Source: Prochlorococcus sp. AG-347-J14
GTDB taxonomy: Bacteria > Cyanobacteriota > Cyanobacteriia > PCC-6307 > Cyanobiaceae
NCBI GenBank assembly: GCA_003281505.1
Contig: QCBU01000003.1
Coordinates: 62,001 to 126,000 of the forward strand
Direction of reading: 5' to 3'
Length of the DNA: 64,000 nt
Positions 40,906 to 59,146 of this stretch are shown in pieces. Each line of letters begins with the position of its first letter. The first letter of the stretch is position 1. Below the pieces are notes generated by a model, which was given only the letters and a program-made list of their open reading frames with translations, was not told where the DNA came from and made no database searches. The translations under genes were made by a program, and so were the position numbers.

Positions 40906-42207
40906 ATGAAATCTTTGGATTCAAAAACTCCAAATCAAGAATGGCACCCAAATATTTGGCCACCTTTTACGCAAATCAATAACAGCAAACCGCAGATAGA
41001 AGTAACCCATGGTAAAGATGCCCTCCTATTTACTAAAGATCCTAAAAAAGAACTAATTGACGCAATTAGTAGTTGGTGGGTAACTCTTCATGGTCATAGT
41101 AACGAATATATTGCGGATGCCATTTTTGATCAATCAAAAAAACTTGAGCAAGTTATATTTGCTGATTTCTTACATCCACAGGCAAAAAAATTAGCGGAAA
41201 GACTTAGTGAATTAACAAAACTAGAAAGATTATTCTTTTCTGATAACGGTTCTACTGCAGTGGAAGTCGCTTTAAAAATTGCCTTCCAATCATGGCAAAA
41301 TAGCGGAGAGACAAGAACTCAAATAGTAGCTTTTGATGGCGCCTATCATGGTGATACATTTGGCGCAATGGCTTTAGGTGAAAGAAATATTTTTAATGAG
41401 AATTTCGATAATCTTATGTTCCCAGTTAGAAGAGTCCCATGGCCTTCAACTTGGATGAACGATGAAGATGTAGAAAATAAAGAAAATAAGGCGATCCAAA
41501 AATTAGAAACTCTACTTAAAACTCCGACAGTTGCAGTAATCCTTGAGCCACTTGTTCAAGGAGCAGGAGGGATGAATATGGTTAGGCCTCAGTTTATAAA
41601 AAAAGTTTCAGAAATTATAAAAAATAATAATTCTTTGTTAATTGCCGATGAAGTATTGACTGGGTTTGGAAGATGTGGAACCCTTTTTGCTTTTCAAAAG
41701 GCAAACATTATTCCTGATTTAATAAGTATTTCAAAAGGTTTAACTGGTGGATTTTTGCCGATGGGAATAACTTTATGTAAAGAAAAAATTTTTCAATCCT
41801 TTATTGATGATTCCCCAAGAAAAACTTTTTGGCATGGACATAGTTTTACTGCTAATCCTTTAGGTTGTGCTGCAGCAAACGCTAGCCTTGATTTATTAGA
41901 AAAAGAACCACAAAAATACCTTTCATTTGAGGAAAAACATTTATCTCATCTAATTAAATTTAAAAACTTACCTTATATAAAGAAGGTAAGGGTATCCGGC
42001 ACAATTGCTGCCTTCGATTTAGATATTGGGAATAAAAAAGGTTATTTCAATAATATTGGGAAAGAAATAAAGAGTCTTGCAATGGAGCAAGGTTTATTTA
42101 TTAGGCCCCTCGGGAATGTTATATACCTCTTGCCTCCTCTCTGTATAACAGATGATCAATTGGGGAAAAGTTACTGGATAATAAGGCAAATCTTAGACAA
42201 TCTTTAG
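40906..42207 (+). CDS. bioA: 7,8-diaminononanoate transaminase
   Basis: PLP transaminase converting 7-keto-8-aminopelargonate to diaminopelargonate with SAM as the amino donor. Motifs: WWVTLHGHSNEYI, FSDNGSTAVEVALKI, DGAYHGDTFGAMALG, LIADEVLTGFGRCGTLFA and the Schiff-base Lys in ISKGLTGGFLPMG near residue 280. Last gene of the operon; bioB is not in this window. Some other cyanobacteria use BioU instead of BioA. Confidence 0.96.
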   Translation: MKSLDSKTPNQEWHPNIWPPFTQINNSKPQIEVTHGKDALLFTKDPKKELIDAISSWWVTLHGHSNEYIADAIFDQSKKLEQVIFADFLHPQAKKLAERLSELTKLERLFFSDNGSTAVEVALKIAFQSWQNSGETRTQIVAFDGAYHGDTFGAMALGERNIFNENFDNLMFPVRRVPWPSTWMNDEDVENKENKAIQKLETLLKTPTVAVILEPLVQGAGGMNMVRPQFIKKVSEIIKNNNSLLIADEVLTGFGRCGTLFAFQKANIIPDLISISKGLTGGFLPMGITLCKEKIFQSFIDDSPRKTFWHGHSFTANPLGCAAANASLDLLEKEPQKYLSFEEKHLSHLIKFKNLPYIKKVRVSGTIAAFDLDIGNKKGYFNNIGKEIKSLAMEQGLFIRPLGNVIYLLPPLCITDDQLGKSYWIIRQILDNL

Positions 42208-42215
42208 ATAGAAGT

Positions 42216-42473
42216 TTAAGGTCCCTGCAGTATTGCATTTTCCACATCTTCTCTATTGATGCAGTACGAAAATAGTCTTTTAGTTTCTTGTCCTTCACTT
42301 TCCCATGTAACACTTAAATCTTCTTGTTCAAAAATAATAGTTGCATTCCAATTTGAAAGTAACAGATACCATTTAGATGGATTATTAATATCCTTCACAG
42401 CACCTAAATCAGTTAGCCACAATTCCAATGATTGCAGTGAATTTTGATTGATAGGTTTTTTAGAGGAATTCAC
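42216..42473 (-). CDS. DUF3143 family protein
   Basis: An 85-aa cyanobacterial protein of the DUF3143 type: LQSLELWLTDLGAVKDINNPSKWYLL, then WNATIIFEQEDLSVTWE and the closing LFSYCINREDVENAILQGP. The ending resembles that of longer family members. No function is known. It is 16 nt downstream of the DnaJ-like gene on the same strand and could share its transcript. Confidence 0.8.
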   Translation of the reverse strand: MNSSKKPINQNSLQSLELWLTDLGAVKDINNPSKWYLLLSNWNATIIFEQEDLSVTWESEGQETKRLFSYCINREDVENAILQGP

Positions 42474-42489
42474 AGGCTTTTTTAAAAAA

Positions 42490-42930
42490 TTATTTAATTA
42501 GCCAAAGCGGTATTGTCTCTAATTCTTTTCCAGTCAAAGAAGCAATAAAAATTGAACCAATTAAACTTATAGAAATTATGATAATTAAAAGAAACAACGA
42601 AAACAATTCTCCATTCGAAAAAGGTCTTCTATTTCCTATTAAATTTTGACTATTAGAATCGATTACTAAATTATTTAAAACATTAGTATTATTTGTAATC
42701 CTAGAGTTTTCTTTTAGTTTGTCATCATATATTTTCCTTAAATTACTATTATTTAAATGTTCATAAGCTTCAAGAACTTCTTGAAATTTACTTTTAGCAA
42801 CGTCTATTTCTAATGAAGTTGTATCGGGATGCAACTCAATAGAAAGTTTACAAAATGCCTTTCTTAATTCATGATTTGATGCATTTTCATTTACACCTAG
42901 AATTTTGTAATAGGAAGTTTCCCCTTTCAA
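42490..42930 (-). CDS. DnaJ-like protein with membrane tail
   Basis: Residues 6-70 form a J domain with the required HPD at SIELHPDTTSLE and the flanking helix SNHELRKAFCKL. There is no G/F region or zinc finger. A hydrophobic segment at about 113-134 (LFSLFLLIIIISISLIGSIF) anchors the C terminus, so it likely recruits Hsp70 to a membrane. The partner cannot be stated from sequence. Confidence 0.88.
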   Translation of the reverse strand: MKGETSYYKILGVNENASNHELRKAFCKLSIELHPDTTSLEIDVAKSKFQEVLEAYEHLNNSNLRKIYDDKLKENSRITNNTNVLNNLVIDSNSQNLIGNRRPFSNGELFSLFLLIIIISISLIGSIFIASLTGKELETIPLWLIK

Positions 42931-42992
42931 AATAATCTTTTATTAATATTGTAATTCTAATAAATTTTTACTAAATAGAATGTATCCAATGG

Positions 42993-43733
42993 ATGGTTAA
43001 AATTCATAATTATAACGAAATGAAAAAACAAAACATTCCAGAAGAAATTCTTTCCTTAATAACTGACGAAGAAATAAATTTATTTCAAGAGTTACAAATT
43101 AAAATTAAAGAATTAAATTATAAGACCAATCTCACAAGATTAACTGATGGTGATGATTATTGGGTATCTCAAGTTTTTGACAGCATTTGGCCATTCAAAG
43201 CTTTCACTAATATTAATTTTGATAATAAAAAATTTTTAGATATTGGATCAGGCTGTGGCTTCCCAGGTTTAGCTTATGCAATAACTCATCCTAATTCTGA
43301 GATATACCTAATTGATTCTTTGAAAAAGAAAACTGATGCAATAAAAATTTTAGTTGAGCAAATCAATTTCAAAAACAATATTCATGTAATCAATGATCGT
43401 GTTGAGAATTTAGCCCACCAATCATCAATGAGATTTAATTTTAATATTGCAACAACTAGAGCGGTTAGTAATCCATCAACAGTTTCAGAATATATACTAC
43501 CAATGTTAAAAAAAGAAGGGTTTGGAGTTTTATATTGTGGCAAATGGACGAATCAAGAAAGCAAAAATCTAGATAAAACTTTAGAAATATTAGAAGGGAA
43601 AGTTAAAGATAAAAAAGAGATACTATTACCAAGAAATAAAGGCACCCGAAATATTATTCTTATTCAACCGAAGAATTTTTGTCCTGCAATTTACCCAAGA
43701 AAAGTTGGTAAACCTGAAAAAAATCCATTATGA
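42993..43733 (+). CDS. rsmG: 16S rRNA guanine-N7 methyltransferase RsmG
   Basis: Methylates G527 of 16S rRNA, formerly GidB. The SAM motif is FLDIGSGCGFPGLAYAI near residues 80-96; NLTRLTDGDDYWVSQVFDSI earlier and YCGKW with NKGTRNIILIQP later are typical. The protein is longer than E. coli RsmG (246 vs 207), mainly at the ends. Two bases separate its stop from the convergent aldo/keto reductase gene. Confidence 0.94.
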   Translation: MVKIHNYNEMKKQNIPEEILSLITDEEINLFQELQIKIKELNYKTNLTRLTDGDDYWVSQVFDSIWPFKAFTNINFDNKKFLDIGSGCGFPGLAYAITHPNSEIYLIDSLKKKTDAIKILVEQINFKNNIHVINDRVENLAHQSSMRFNFNIATTRAVSNPSTVSEYILPMLKKEGFGVLYCGKWTNQESKNLDKTLEILEGKVKDKKEILLPRNKGTRNIILIQPKNFCPAIYPRKVGKPEKNPL

Positions 43734-43735
43734 AA

Positions 43736-44929
43736 TTATTTTCTTGATAATCTTTTAGCATTATCATCTCCAAACTTTTCTTTTAAACTTCTCAATTTTT
43801 TTATAACTTTTTTTGGATTTATATGACCTTCTAATACTTTCAATAATTGCCCTTCAGAAATATCTTCATCTAGTAAATTCGCGTTGAATCCTGGGAACCA
43901 GTGGCTTCCATTACCAAGCAATTGATATCTAGCTCTTGCATATCCTTCCATACCCAACCAATCAATTAAATTTGAAAGCCAAAGCAGAACAGGAATATTA
44001 ATATTTCCAGGAGTATATTCCCAACTTGGTAAATTTCTATTCCAATTTTGATGCCATTCTAAACCTAAGGAATTAATTGATTCCTGCCTTAATTTGTTAA
44101 TTATCTTAGGGACATACTTCTCAGATTCTGATAACAACGAGACAGCTTCTAAATGCAGAGCAAAATCTGTCTCTTTTGCAATACCAACACTCAAAGTATG
44201 GACATTTTGATTTCTTAAGCAAAAAAGATCATTAAAAACTATAGGATGAAGTGGTTTACAAAATTCCAACATTTTTCTTGAGGGAGTATGAAGATGTCCC
44301 CCTTTATCAGTGGGACTTATTATGAAAACCCCAAGATCATGCTTATTGGCTAAATTAATAACCTTTGTATTTTTCTGATTAATGAAATACCAGTGCAAAT
44401 TTACATAATCAAATAAGTTTGTTGATATGGCCTTTTCAATAAGGGAGGATTTTCCATGGGTTGAAAATCCAATAGATCCAATTAAATTTTCTTTTTGAAA
44501 ATTCCTCAAAATATCAATGCAACCTCCATCTCGAATAGCATGATGTAAATGTTCAGCAGTATTGATACCATGTATTGCTAACAAATCAATTTTTTTTACT
44601 TTCAATTTTTCAATGCTAGATAATACATCTCGCTCAAAAATTTCGGGATCACTATTTGGTGGAATCTTTGTTTGGATTATATTTGGGATTTTCTTAGTAT
44701 TCTTAAAACACATCCCTAATTGCACCTCAGAAGTTCCATAGTACTTGGCGGTTTCTACATGACTTAAGCCATAATGTGTTGCAAGATTTAATATATTTTC
44801 TACTTTATTTTGTTCTTCGCATGAAACCTCTGAAAAATCTAATTGATCCCAACTTTTTTGAAATCTCATACCACCTAAAGATAAAACAGGAATCTTCAGA
44901 TTGGTTCTACCAAATCTACGATATTGCAT
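43736..44929 (-). CDS. Aldo/keto reductase family protein, COG1453-like
   Basis: TIM-barrel aldo/keto reductase. The catalytic tetrad is visible: Glu59 in place of the usual Asp (HVETAKYYG), Tyr63/64, Lys88 (QTKIPP) and His120 (AIHGIN). The C-terminal third follows the layout of the COG1453 type, which usually carries CxxC...CP [4Fe-4S] motifs, but here the corresponding region (TPGNINIPVLLWLSNLI onward, HWFPG) contains no cysteine. Substrate unknown. The stand-alone [4Fe-4S] ferredoxin gene lies 10 nt upstream in the same direction. Confidence 0.88.
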   Translation of the reverse strand: MQYRRFGRTNLKIPVLSLGGMRFQKSWDQLDFSEVSCEEQNKVENILNLATHYGLSHVETAKYYGTSEVQLGMCFKNTKKIPNIIQTKIPPNSDPEIFERDVLSSIEKLKVKKIDLLAIHGINTAEHLHHAIRDGGCIDILRNFQKENLIGSIGFSTHGKSSLIEKAISTNLFDYVNLHWYFINQKNTKVINLANKHDLGVFIISPTDKGGHLHTPSRKMLEFCKPLHPIVFNDLFCLRNQNVHTLSVGIAKETDFALHLEAVSLLSESEKYVPKIINKLRQESINSLGLEWHQNWNRNLPSWEYTPGNINIPVLLWLSNLIDWLGMEGYARARYQLLGNGSHWFPGFNANLLDEDISEGQLLKVLEGHINPKKVIKKLRSLKEKFGDDNAKRLSRK

Positions 44930-44939
44930 CTTATTGATA

Positions 44940-45299
44940 TTAGTGTTTATTCATTCTCGGTGGCTTTCCAAATGTTTGAAACATATCCCTATCGAGACTA
45001 TTCTCTAAATCATCTAATTCTTCAAATTTAACCCAATGAATACAATCAACAGGGCATGTATCTATTGCTTCTTGTATGACATCAAAACTATCTCCATCTT
45101 GCCTAATAGCTCGACTTCTACCATGAAATTCATCAACAGTAAAAGTGTTCGATGCGACGTGAACACAGTACTGACAACCAATACATTTTGCTTCATCAAC
45201 CCATACCGCTTTTTCTGCTAACTGACCACCTAAAACAGGCTCATAGCCTGTAATCTCGATATTTTCTTCAGTATTATGAAATGGATCCGTAAAATCCAT
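44940..45299 (-). CDS. 4Fe-4S ferredoxin, cyanobacterial type
   Basis: A 119-aa ferredoxin with one cluster: Cys39, Cys42 and Cys45 (KCIGCQYCVHVAS) and Cys82 in the TCPVD loop, with Cys86 nearby. It lacks the second CxxCxxCxxxCP set of bacterial 2[4Fe-4S] proteins. N- and C-terminal extensions of about 35 and 30 residues are conserved-looking. It forms a tight unit with DUF2997 and DUF1257 genes upstream and the aldo/keto reductase downstream. Confidence 0.9.
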   Translation of the reverse strand: MDFTDPFHNTEENIEITGYEPVLGGQLAEKAVWVDEAKCIGCQYCVHVASNTFTVDEFHGRSRAIRQDGDSFDVIQEAIDTCPVDCIHWVKFEELDDLENSLDRDMFQTFGKPPRMNKH

Positions 45300-45308
45300 A
45301 TCTTGACA

Positions 45309-45701
45309 TTAGTTTTCCCATTTGGTTAAGACCAATTCGATAGAACCATCATTTTTATTATTTTGCTCTACGATTTGGTATCCATCTTCTTGCGTTTTAG
45401 AAATGATTGTTTGGTAAGCATACATTTGCGTAACTTTTGAGATAAATCTTTCTACTGGAATCTCAAAATTCCATAGATCAAGGTCAGTAACTAATTCATA
45501 AGCATTAGAATTGTTATCCCATTTAAATCCAACTTGGGTATCACCAGGTAAATTCATACTTATATCAACAGCTGTAAATTGACCTTTATATCCTTTTACA
45601 AACTTTTCTTCTTGATTAATACTATAACCGAAGTGATTTAAAGCCTTAATTAATGGCTCTGCTTCTTTGAGATGGGTTTTAATCGTACTAAAATGTGACA
45701 T
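45309..45701 (-). CDS. ycf35: DUF1257 / Ycf35 protein
   Basis: Opening MSHFSTIKTHLKEAEPLIKALNHFGY with the later DISMNLPGDTQVGFKWDNNSNAYELVTDLDLWNFEIPVERFI is the DUF1257 pattern, which is encoded in red-algal plastids as ycf35. Function is unknown. It overlaps the DUF2997 gene by 14 nt and is followed after 9 nt by the ferredoxin, an arrangement that I recall as typical for cyanobacteria and suggests a joint redox role. Confidence 0.88.
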   Translation of the reverse strand: MSHFSTIKTHLKEAEPLIKALNHFGYSINQEEKFVKGYKGQFTAVDISMNLPGDTQVGFKWDNNSNAYELVTDLDLWNFEIPVERFISKVTQMYAYQTIISKTQEDGYQIVEQNNKNDGSIELVLTKWEN

Positions 45702-45903
45702 TAGATTCGTTATTTAGTTGTGTTAAGTTTTCACTTTGATTGGAGATGAAAGCATCAGATGTTTTATTCTTAACTGTTACTTTACCGAGAGCATCTTCGA
45801 GGTTTTTTGTAGCTTCATTGCATGAATTACCAATAAACCCTTCAACAGTCTCTTCAACTCTTCCGTCTTGATGAATTTTGAATCTCAATGTTTTTTGAGG
45901 CAT
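45688..45903 (-). CDS. DUF2997 family protein
   Basis: A 71-aa protein starting at ATG 45903 (MPQKTLRFKIHQDGRVEETVEGFIGNSCNEATKNLEDALG), the typical DUF2997 opening. The frame extends to an in-frame TTG at 45912, but the ATG fits better. GxSCxxAT-like cysteine is conserved in the family. First gene of the DUF2997-DUF1257-ferredoxin-aldo/keto reductase unit. Function unknown. Confidence 0.85.
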   Translation of the reverse strand: MPQKTLRFKIHQDGRVEETVEGFIGNSCNEATKNLEDALGKVTVKNKTSDAFISNQSENLTQLNNESNVTF

Positions 45904-45910
45904 TAAATTC

Positions 45911-45925
45911 AAGTACTGAGTACTT
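45911..45925 (-). promoter_or_regulatory. Palindrome directly upstream of DUF2997
   Basis: AAGTACT and AGTACTT flank a single G: a perfect 7-bp inverted repeat beginning 8 nt ahead of the ATG. It may be an operator or leader hairpin. It resembles but does not meet the cyanobacterial LexA box. Confidence 0.35.
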
Positions 45926-46051
45926 TTACTTTATATAGAATAACGAAAATATTTTGTTTCAGTTGGTACAAGTTAATTAATTTTAATTTTTATATTGAAT
46001 ATCTGATAAAGTAGTTTGTTATTTGGAATTCTTTTAAAAAAATTAAGATTT

Positions 46052-46819
46052 TTAGTTGTAGAAACCTTGCATCCCCATTGAATCAAGGGCAGTTTTAGCT
46101 TCTTCCATAACAGATGGCTCTTTATCAAAAAGGGCTATCTTGGTACATTCATCAACGAAACTTTCTTGTAATGTATTGTTTAATTTTTCATACAACCTAG
46201 ATAATGACCAAATGCAATTACTTCGTACACCTGATTCATTATCTATCTTTAAACTTATTAAAAGCTGTTCTGCTGCTAATTGAGCGTTCTCCAAAGAAAC
46301 ATTTCCAATTTCAGCTAAAGAACTAGATGACCATAACCTCACTGCAGCCACATCATTCTTTAAGGCATTTATTAATGGTTTTAAGACAATTTGATTATCA
46401 TAGTTAGCTAAGCTCCATGCAGTTGCTCTTCTGACATAAGCATTATCATCAGTCTTTAAAAGAATGACAAGTTTTTCGACTGCGCTAGGACAAGGATTAC
46501 GACCTAAAGCATATACCGCACTCATTCTTTCAACAGGGCAAGGTTGATCAAGTAATGGTAACAAAAGGGGGAAAGATCTTGAATCTCTATATTCACAAAA
46601 TGTTCTTAAGCCCTGTATTCTTTCTTCTCTATTACCTTTGAGCATTTTTAATGCTTCATTGCACTCCTGAGTTATATTTAAACCTTTTGGGAAAGAATCT
46701 TCATCAATTTGCTCTAAAGGATCTATTTCAACTTCTAAGGCCAATTCTCTCGCCAGAACATCTGGATCTACAGCAATATCAACTAAGCTTTTTTTATTAA
46801 GATCCTTATTTTTTGTCAT
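46052..46819 (-). CDS. HEAT-repeat protein
   Basis: All-helical protein of 255 aa built from about four HEAT/PBS-lyase-like repeats: ERMSAVYALGRNPCPSAVEKL, AYVRRATAWSLANYDNQIVL, AAVRLWSSSSLAEIG and SGVRSNCIWSLSRLYEKLN. The N-terminal 60 residues are acidic and variable. Relatives include phycobilisome lyase subunits (CpcE) and NblB, but Prochlorococcus has no phycobilisomes, so a chlorophyll- or protein-binding scaffold role is more likely. The specific partner is unknown. Confidence 0.85.
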   Translation of the reverse strand: MTKNKDLNKKSLVDIAVDPDVLARELALEVEIDPLEQIDEDSFPKGLNITQECNEALKMLKGNREERIQGLRTFCEYRDSRSFPLLLPLLDQPCPVERMSAVYALGRNPCPSAVEKLVILLKTDDNAYVRRATAWSLANYDNQIVLKPLINALKNDVAAVRLWSSSSLAEIGNVSLENAQLAAEQLLISLKIDNESGVRSNCIWSLSRLYEKLNNTLQESFVDECTKIALFDKEPSVMEEAKTALDSMGMQGFYN

Positions 46820-46837
46820 TATTAAAAATTAAAAATA

Positions 46838-46984
46838 TTAATTTATTGGAGCAGGAGACATCATATCTCCTGGTAACCAAATTCTTGCACTAACTGCAAA
46901 GAAGGCAAGCCCAAAAAGTGAGACGATAGCGAAAGGTAAAATTTTTGTCTTAATGAAACCCAAAGTTTTTAAATGAATTAACAC
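46838..46984 (-). CDS. Small membrane protein, 48 aa
   Basis: A 48-codon frame from GTG 46984 to TAA 46838. One membrane helix (KILPFAIVSLFGLAFFAVSARIW) is followed by a short hydrophilic tail ending LPGDMMSPAPIN. The start could also be the TTG six codons later (MGFIKTK). The strong helix and the precise fit between rlmN and the HEAT-repeat gene support it as real. The Pro/Met-rich tail recalls small thylakoid subunits, but I cannot match it to a known one. Confidence 0.65.
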   Translation of the reverse strand: MLIHLKTLGFIKTKILPFAIVSLFGLAFFAVSARIWLPGDMMSPAPIN

Positions 46985-47032
46985 AATAATAACTTGTTTA
47001 AGAGACTTTTAAAAAATCTTTATTGGATAATA

Positions 47033-48091
<1,059 letters not shown>

Positions 48092-48108
48092 TTATTCCAA
48101 CACTATTT

Positions 48109-48264
<156 letters not shown>

Positions 48265-48316
48265 TTACAAATTTAAGAATTTCATTCTAATCGCTAAAAA
48301 TAATAATAGGTTATAT

Positions 48317-57687
<9,371 letters not shown>

Positions 57688-57752
57688 CCAAGAAAACCTG
57701 CGATTTTGTGAGAATTACTATTTACTTTTAGTCTACTTAATAATTTAGTTCT

Positions 57753-57777
57753 TTAACTTTTCACTTAAGTGAGTTAA
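57753..57777 (-). promoter_or_regulatory. Nested inverted repeat in the rpoB leader
   Basis: Outer arms TTAACT and AGTTAA enclose the perfect 10-bp palindrome CACTTAAGTG with a 3-nt asymmetry on one side. It lies 66-90 nt upstream of the rpoB start in an otherwise AT-rich gap. It could be an operator or leader hairpin controlling RNA polymerase production. No T-run follows, so a terminator is unlikely. Confidence 0.4.
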
Positions 57778-57924
57778 ATCATTAAATCTCGATTTCAACA
57801 AAAAATCAATTTAATTAATAATGATTAAATTTTGTTTAAAGCTGATAAATCTTTAACTGTGTAAGTTAAAAGCTAAAAAATTAAGAAAAATTTCCAGTAA
57901 TTACTTATATTAACAGCTGCTACG

Positions 57925-58719
57925 TCAAATTAACAAGTCAAATTTAAACAAATCTTCAGCATTCTTGGATGACTCTTTAGCAATTGTGATTAATTCAGTA
58001 GATCTTAAATCTGCAATAAAATTTGCAACATTTACAACATAAGCAGGTTCATTTCTTTTACCTCTATGAGGGACAGGAGCTAAGAATGGTGCGTCAGTTT
58101 CGATTAAGTATTTATCATTTGGGACAATTTTGGCACACTCATGAATTTCATACGCTTTTGGAAAAGTTACTATTCCACTAAAACTGATGTAAAAACCAAG
58201 ATCCAAGAATTGCTTCATTTCTTTTGGAGTTCCTGTCCAACAATGAAGTACACCATTCGGACATTTCCCTTTATTAAAAAGATCGCTACATATCTCAATC
58301 ATTTCAGTTGCAGCATCTCTGCAATGGATAATTACAGGCAATTTAAGTTCATGAGCTAACTCCATTTGCGGAATAAGTGCTTCAATTTGCTGAGTTTTAT
58401 TTTCATTTTTAAAAAAATCCAGACCTAATTCCCCAATAGCTACAACTCTTCTATCTTCTCGAGCTGATTTTCTTAAAAGAGATTTTGAACTTTGTTCCCA
58501 TTGTTTTGCTTCTAACGGATGCAAGCCAACTGAATAGTAAATTTCATCAAATTCATGAGATAATTTTCTTAACTTTGGAATTTCTTTAAATTCACAACAA
58601 GCATGAACTAATTTTTTAATACCTCTTGAACGCAACCTTAAAACGACATCTTTTAAATCTTTTTCGAAATTTTCAAATATTAAATGACAGTGGGAATCTA
58701 TGAGTTCTATATCGCTCAT
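57925..58719 (-). CDS. tatD: TatD-family DNase/amidohydrolase
   Basis: Metal-dependent hydrolase of the TatD family, a 3-to-5 exonuclease and quality-control factor. The metal site DSHCHLIF (residues 8-15), GLHPLEA, ELGLDFFKN, VIHCRDA, HCWTG and the C-terminal ETDAPFLAPVPHRGKRNEPAYV motif are complete. It lies between rpsT (13 nt away) and rpoB on the same strand. Confidence 0.94.
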   Translation of the reverse strand: MSDIELIDSHCHLIFENFEKDLKDVVLRLRSRGIKKLVHACCEFKEIPKLRKLSHEFDEIYYSVGLHPLEAKQWEQSSKSLLRKSAREDRRVVAIGELGLDFFKNENKTQQIEALIPQMELAHELKLPVIIHCRDAATEMIEICSDLFNKGKCPNGVLHCWTGTPKEMKQFLDLGFYISFSGIVTFPKAYEIHECAKIVPNDKYLIETDAPFLAPVPHRGKRNEPAYVVNVANFIADLRSTELITIAKESSKNAEDLFKFDLLI

Positions 58720-58732
58720 AATTATGACCTTT

Positions 58733-59023
58733 TTACTTTATGGTAAAAGCATTTTTTACAATATTGTTAATTCTCGATTTTTTATTAGCACCATTATTCT
58801 TGTGAAGAACATTTTTTTTAACTGCCTTATCAATTAAGCTAAAAGCTTGATTAAGACTTGTTGTCACTAAATTTTTATTGTCCTCATTAGGCTTTTTTTT
58901 ATATTTTTCGCAATTCTCTAAGGTTTTTTTGGTTAAAGTCCTTACAGTGGATTTATATGACTTGTTTATTAATCGATTTCTTTCGGCAATTTGTATTCTC
59001 TTTTTTGCTGATTTGTTATTGGC
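58733..59023 (-). CDS. rpsT: 30S ribosomal protein S20
   Basis: Binds 16S rRNA early in small-subunit assembly. The three-helix protein opens VANNKSAKKRIQIAERNRLINKSYKS and closes with NNGANKKSRINNIVKNAF. I take the GTG at 59023 as start (96 aa), because family members begin MANNKSAKKR; the frame runs on to an ATG at 59065 with 14 unrelated residues. First gene before tatD and the rpo cluster. Confidence 0.93.
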   Translation of the reverse strand, partial: ANNKSAKKRIQIAERNRLINKSYKSTVRTLTKKTLENCEKYKKKPNEDNKNLVTTSLNQAFSLIDKAVKKNVLHKNNGANKKSRINNIVKNAFTIK

Positions 59024-59146
59024 CACAGAGGGTATATAAATAGAAGATTTTATCATAACAAACAAAACGACTACTAATCAATCATATATAATTTATTAGA
59101 TTATTAAATTAGGTTTTGAGCCCTTCAATTAGAAAAAATTAAACAT

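Noticed and set aside
42238..42246. Third perfect DnaA box (TTTTCCACA) in the DUF3143 gene
   Set aside because: It is a single copy inside a coding region, as expected by chance in DNA of this composition.
45911..45925. LexA box
   Set aside because: The AGTAC-TGA-GTACT spacing differs by a base from the cyanobacterial LexA consensus and the genes are not DNA-repair genes.
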